From contig DHCC01000003.1 of assembly GCA_002398875.1 (NCBI GenBank), positions 3,547 through 67,546 of the forward strand: a stretch of 64,000 bases of DNA. The letters run 5' to 3'. This DNA comes from Bacteroidales bacterium UBA4912 (GTDB lineage Bacteria > Bacteroidota > Bacteroidia > Bacteroidales > Dysgonomonadaceae). A program made the position numbers and the translations under genes. Under the pieces are notes generated by a model. That model made no database searches. It was given only the letters and a program-made list of their open reading frames with translations, and had not been told where the DNA came from. This document shows, in pieces, positions 62,192 to 64,000 of this stretch (position 1 is its first letter; the number at the start of each line of letters is the position of its first letter).

Positions 62192-63949
62192 ATGTACAGA
62201 AGCAAGACATGTGGCGAGTTGCGACTAGCCGATGTAAACAGTGAAGTGACTTTAGCAGGTTGGGTATCCAAGATTCGCAAAATGGGAGGAATGACATTTA
62301 TCGATCTTAGGGACAGGTATGGTATTACTCAGCTTTCATTTAATCAGGAGGTGAATAACGACCTCTGTGAACAGGCAAATAAGCTGGGGCGCGAGTGGGT
62401 AGTACAAGTTACAGGAACTGTAATGGAGCGCAGCAGTAAGAATAGTCATATTCCTACAGGTGAAATTGAGATTATTGCATCTGAACTGAATGTACTTAAT
62501 GTTTCAAAAACCCCTCCGTTTACTATCGAGACTGATACTGATGGTGGTGATGAGATTCGTATGAAATACAGGTACCTGGACTTGCGTCGCAGTGTTGTTC
62601 GACATAACCTGGAGCTTCGTCACAAGATGACTTTCGAGACTCGCCGTTATCTTGACGAGAGAAACTTCCTTGAGGTGGAGACACCTGTACTTATTGGCTC
62701 CACACCTGAAGGTGCCAGGGATTTTATTGTACCATCAAGAATGAATCAGGGAGAGTTTTATGCCCTTCCACAATCACCACAGCTGTTTAAACAGTTGTTG
62801 ATGGTATCAGGATTTGACAGATACTTCCAGATTGTTAAATGTTTCCGCGACGAGGATTTAAGAGCTGACAGACAGCCTGAGTTTACTCAAATCGACTGTG
62901 AGATGTCTTTTGTAAATCAGGAGGATGTACTGAATACATTTGAGGGACTAACCAAGCATCTTTTCAAGAATATAAAAGATATTGATCTTCCTGACTTCCC
63001 TAGAATCAGTTATGCCGACGCCATGAGATTGTATGGTTCAGATAAACCGGACATTCGTTTTGACATGACATTCACAGAGATTAAGGATCTCACAACCGGC
63101 CAGGGGTTTGGTGTATTTGACTCAGCTGAATATGTTGGTGCAATTTGTGCTGAAGGATGTGCTTCATATACACGTAAGCAGGTGGATGAACTTACCGACT
63201 TCGTGAAACGGCCTCAGATTGGCGCTCAAGGTCTCATCTATGTACGTTATAATGAAGATGGTACTATCAAGTCTTCGGTGGACAAGTTTTACAGTGAGGA
63301 GATTCTGAAAACATGGATCGAGCGATGTGATGCTAAACCGGGAGATCTGCTACTGGTGCTTGGAGGTGATACAGAAAAGACTCAGAAGCAGCTAGGTGAG
63401 CTGAGGCTTGAGATGGGAAACCGACTTGAACTAAGGGATAAAAATAATTATAAATGCCTGTGGGTGGTTGACTTTCCGCTTCTTGAAAAGGATGAAGAGT
63501 TAGGTCGCTATTTTGCCAAACATCACCCTTTTACTTCTCCCAAGCCTGAAGATATTCCTCTGCTTGATTCTGATCCGGGGGCTGTACGTGCAAATGCGTA
63601 TGATATGGTAATAAATGGCGTTGAGATAGGTGGGGGATCTATCCGTATTCACGACAGTGGATTACAAAAAAAGATGTTCTCTGTACTAGGTTTTACCGAA
63701 GAGCAGGCTGAATCTCAGTTTGGCTTCCTGATGAACGCTTTTCAGTACGGAGCACCTCCACACGGTGGTATTGCTTTCGGACTGGATAGATTTGTATCTA
63801 TTTTTGCAGGTCTTGACAGTATCCGTGACACTATTGCATTCCCTAAAAACACTGCCGGAAGAGATGTGATGATAGATGCTCCTTCCACAGTTGCAAAAGA
63901 GCAACTTGATGAGTTGGGTATTTCACTCAAACCGAAAGAATCAAAATAG
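62192..63949 (+). CDS. aspS: Aspartyl-tRNA synthetase
   Basis: Charges tRNA-Asp. 585 residues, the bacterial form with an inserted GAD domain. N-terminal OB-fold (GWVSKIRKMGGMTFIDLRDRYG), class II motif 2 around FRDEDLRADRQPEFTQID, QSPQLFKQLLM, and motif 3 GIAFGLDRFVSIFAG at the end. The start ATG 62192 matches the family N-terminus (MYRSKTCGELR). Confidence 0.97.
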   Translation: MYRSKTCGELRLADVNSEVTLAGWVSKIRKMGGMTFIDLRDRYGITQLSFNQEVNNDLCEQANKLGREWVVQVTGTVMERSSKNSHIPTGEIEIIASELNVLNVSKTPPFTIETDTDGGDEIRMKYRYLDLRRSVVRHNLELRHKMTFETRRYLDERNFLEVETPVLIGSTPEGARDFIVPSRMNQGEFYALPQSPQLFKQLLMVSGFDRYFQIVKCFRDEDLRADRQPEFTQIDCEMSFVNQEDVLNTFEGLTKHLFKNIKDIDLPDFPRISYADAMRLYGSDKPDIRFDMTFTEIKDLTTGQGFGVFDSAEYVGAICAEGCASYTRKQVDELTDFVKRPQIGAQGLIYVRYNEDGTIKSSVDKFYSEEILKTWIERCDAKPGDLLLVLGGDTEKTQKQLGELRLEMGNRLELRDKNNYKCLWVVDFPLLEKDEELGRYFAKHHPFTSPKPEDIPLLDSDPGAVRANAYDMVINGVEIGGGSIRIHDSGLQKKMFSVLGFTEEQAESQFGFLMNAFQYGAPPHGGIAFGLDRFVSIFAGLDSIRDTIAFPKNTAGRDVMIDAPSTVAKEQLDELGISLKPKESK

Positions 63950-63977
63950 ATAGTTGGATCTTAAAATATTATAAATA

Positions 63978-64000
63978 GGGGCTGTTCCAAAAGGGCAGCT
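63978..64000. mobile_element. Possible terminal inverted repeat of an insertion sequence (window edge)
   Basis: GGGGCTGTTCCAAAAGGGCA resembles the GGGxCTGTCxCAAAA-type ends of several insertion-sequence families found in Bacteroidetes. The rest lies outside the window, so family and orientation are unknown. Confidence 0.35.

Noticed and set aside
1..64000. CRISPR arrays, tRNA and rRNA genes, prophage genes
   Set aside because: No regularly spaced identical repeats of CRISPR size, no tRNA T-arm consensus, no rRNA sequence and no phage structural genes were seen on reading.

Overview
The window is a gene-dense, AT-rich chromosomal segment of a Bacteroidetes bacterium, most likely order Bacteroidales and close to the Porphyromonadaceae/Dysgonomonadaceae. 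This rests on Bacteroidetes-type -7 promoter elements (TAnnTTTG) in front of many genes, few Shine-Dalgarno sites, a type IX secretion C-terminal signal on a protease, an arginine pathway built on N-succinylornithine carbamoyltransferase, and lineage-typical families (DUF4271, DUF5683, OMP_b-brl_3 receptors, GH92). The genus is inference. No rRNA, tRNA, CRISPR array or complete mobile element was seen; the last 23 bases look like the tip of an insertion sequence.

Layout. 1-2.6 kb: tail of a TonB-dependent receptor, then a GH92 mannosidase lipoprotein. 2.6-11.2 kb, mostly minus strand: recG, glyA, GDP-fucose synthase, the dTDP-sugar genes rfbA-rfbC-rfbB, and trmD. 11.2-18 kb: an outer-membrane receptor, an SPFH/membrane-protein/ribbon-helix-helix operon, and two tandem metallophosphoesterases. 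18-27.7 kb: murF, a C1 peptidase, RNase HI, tatD-yidD-rnpA, hemD-DUF4271, a LOG-family gene, metK behind a SAM-II riboswitch, and a HAD phosphatase. 28-41 kb: an NlpC/P60 lipoprotein, a lipoprotein of unknown function, prfB with its programmed frameshift, an AI-2E-type permease, a secreted protease, then the minus-strand block parA-parB-DUF5683-lytic transglycosylase and a KamA-like radical SAM enzyme. 41-49.8 kb: the arginine cluster (GNAT, argG, argC, argD, argF', argB, argE, argH). 50-55 kb: a DUF6448 protein divergent from a His-rich Crp/Fnr regulator, then pta, an odd 3-hydroxyacyl-CoA dehydrogenase-like gene and ackA. 55-64 kb: esterase, small membrane protein, Gfo/Idh oxidoreductase and ApbE on the minus strand, then cydD-cydC and aspS.

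Regulation stands out. metK has a SAM-II aptamer whose conserved segments can pair instead with downstream sequence. The arginine operon is preceded by a candidate 21-codon leader peptide ending in three consecutive Arg codons, followed by hairpins and a U-rich tract, which suggests attenuation. A perfect-class TGTCR-N6-YGACA dyad lies at an activator position upstream of the DUF6448 gene and beside the Crp/Fnr gene.

Three intergenic regions (274-350, 27815-27880, 49779-49854) hold copies of a degenerate repeat with an 11-bp period. This is the best candidate here for an undescribed dispersed element. Another notable item is the dehydrogenase-fold protein between pta and ackA, which has lost two catalytic residues.
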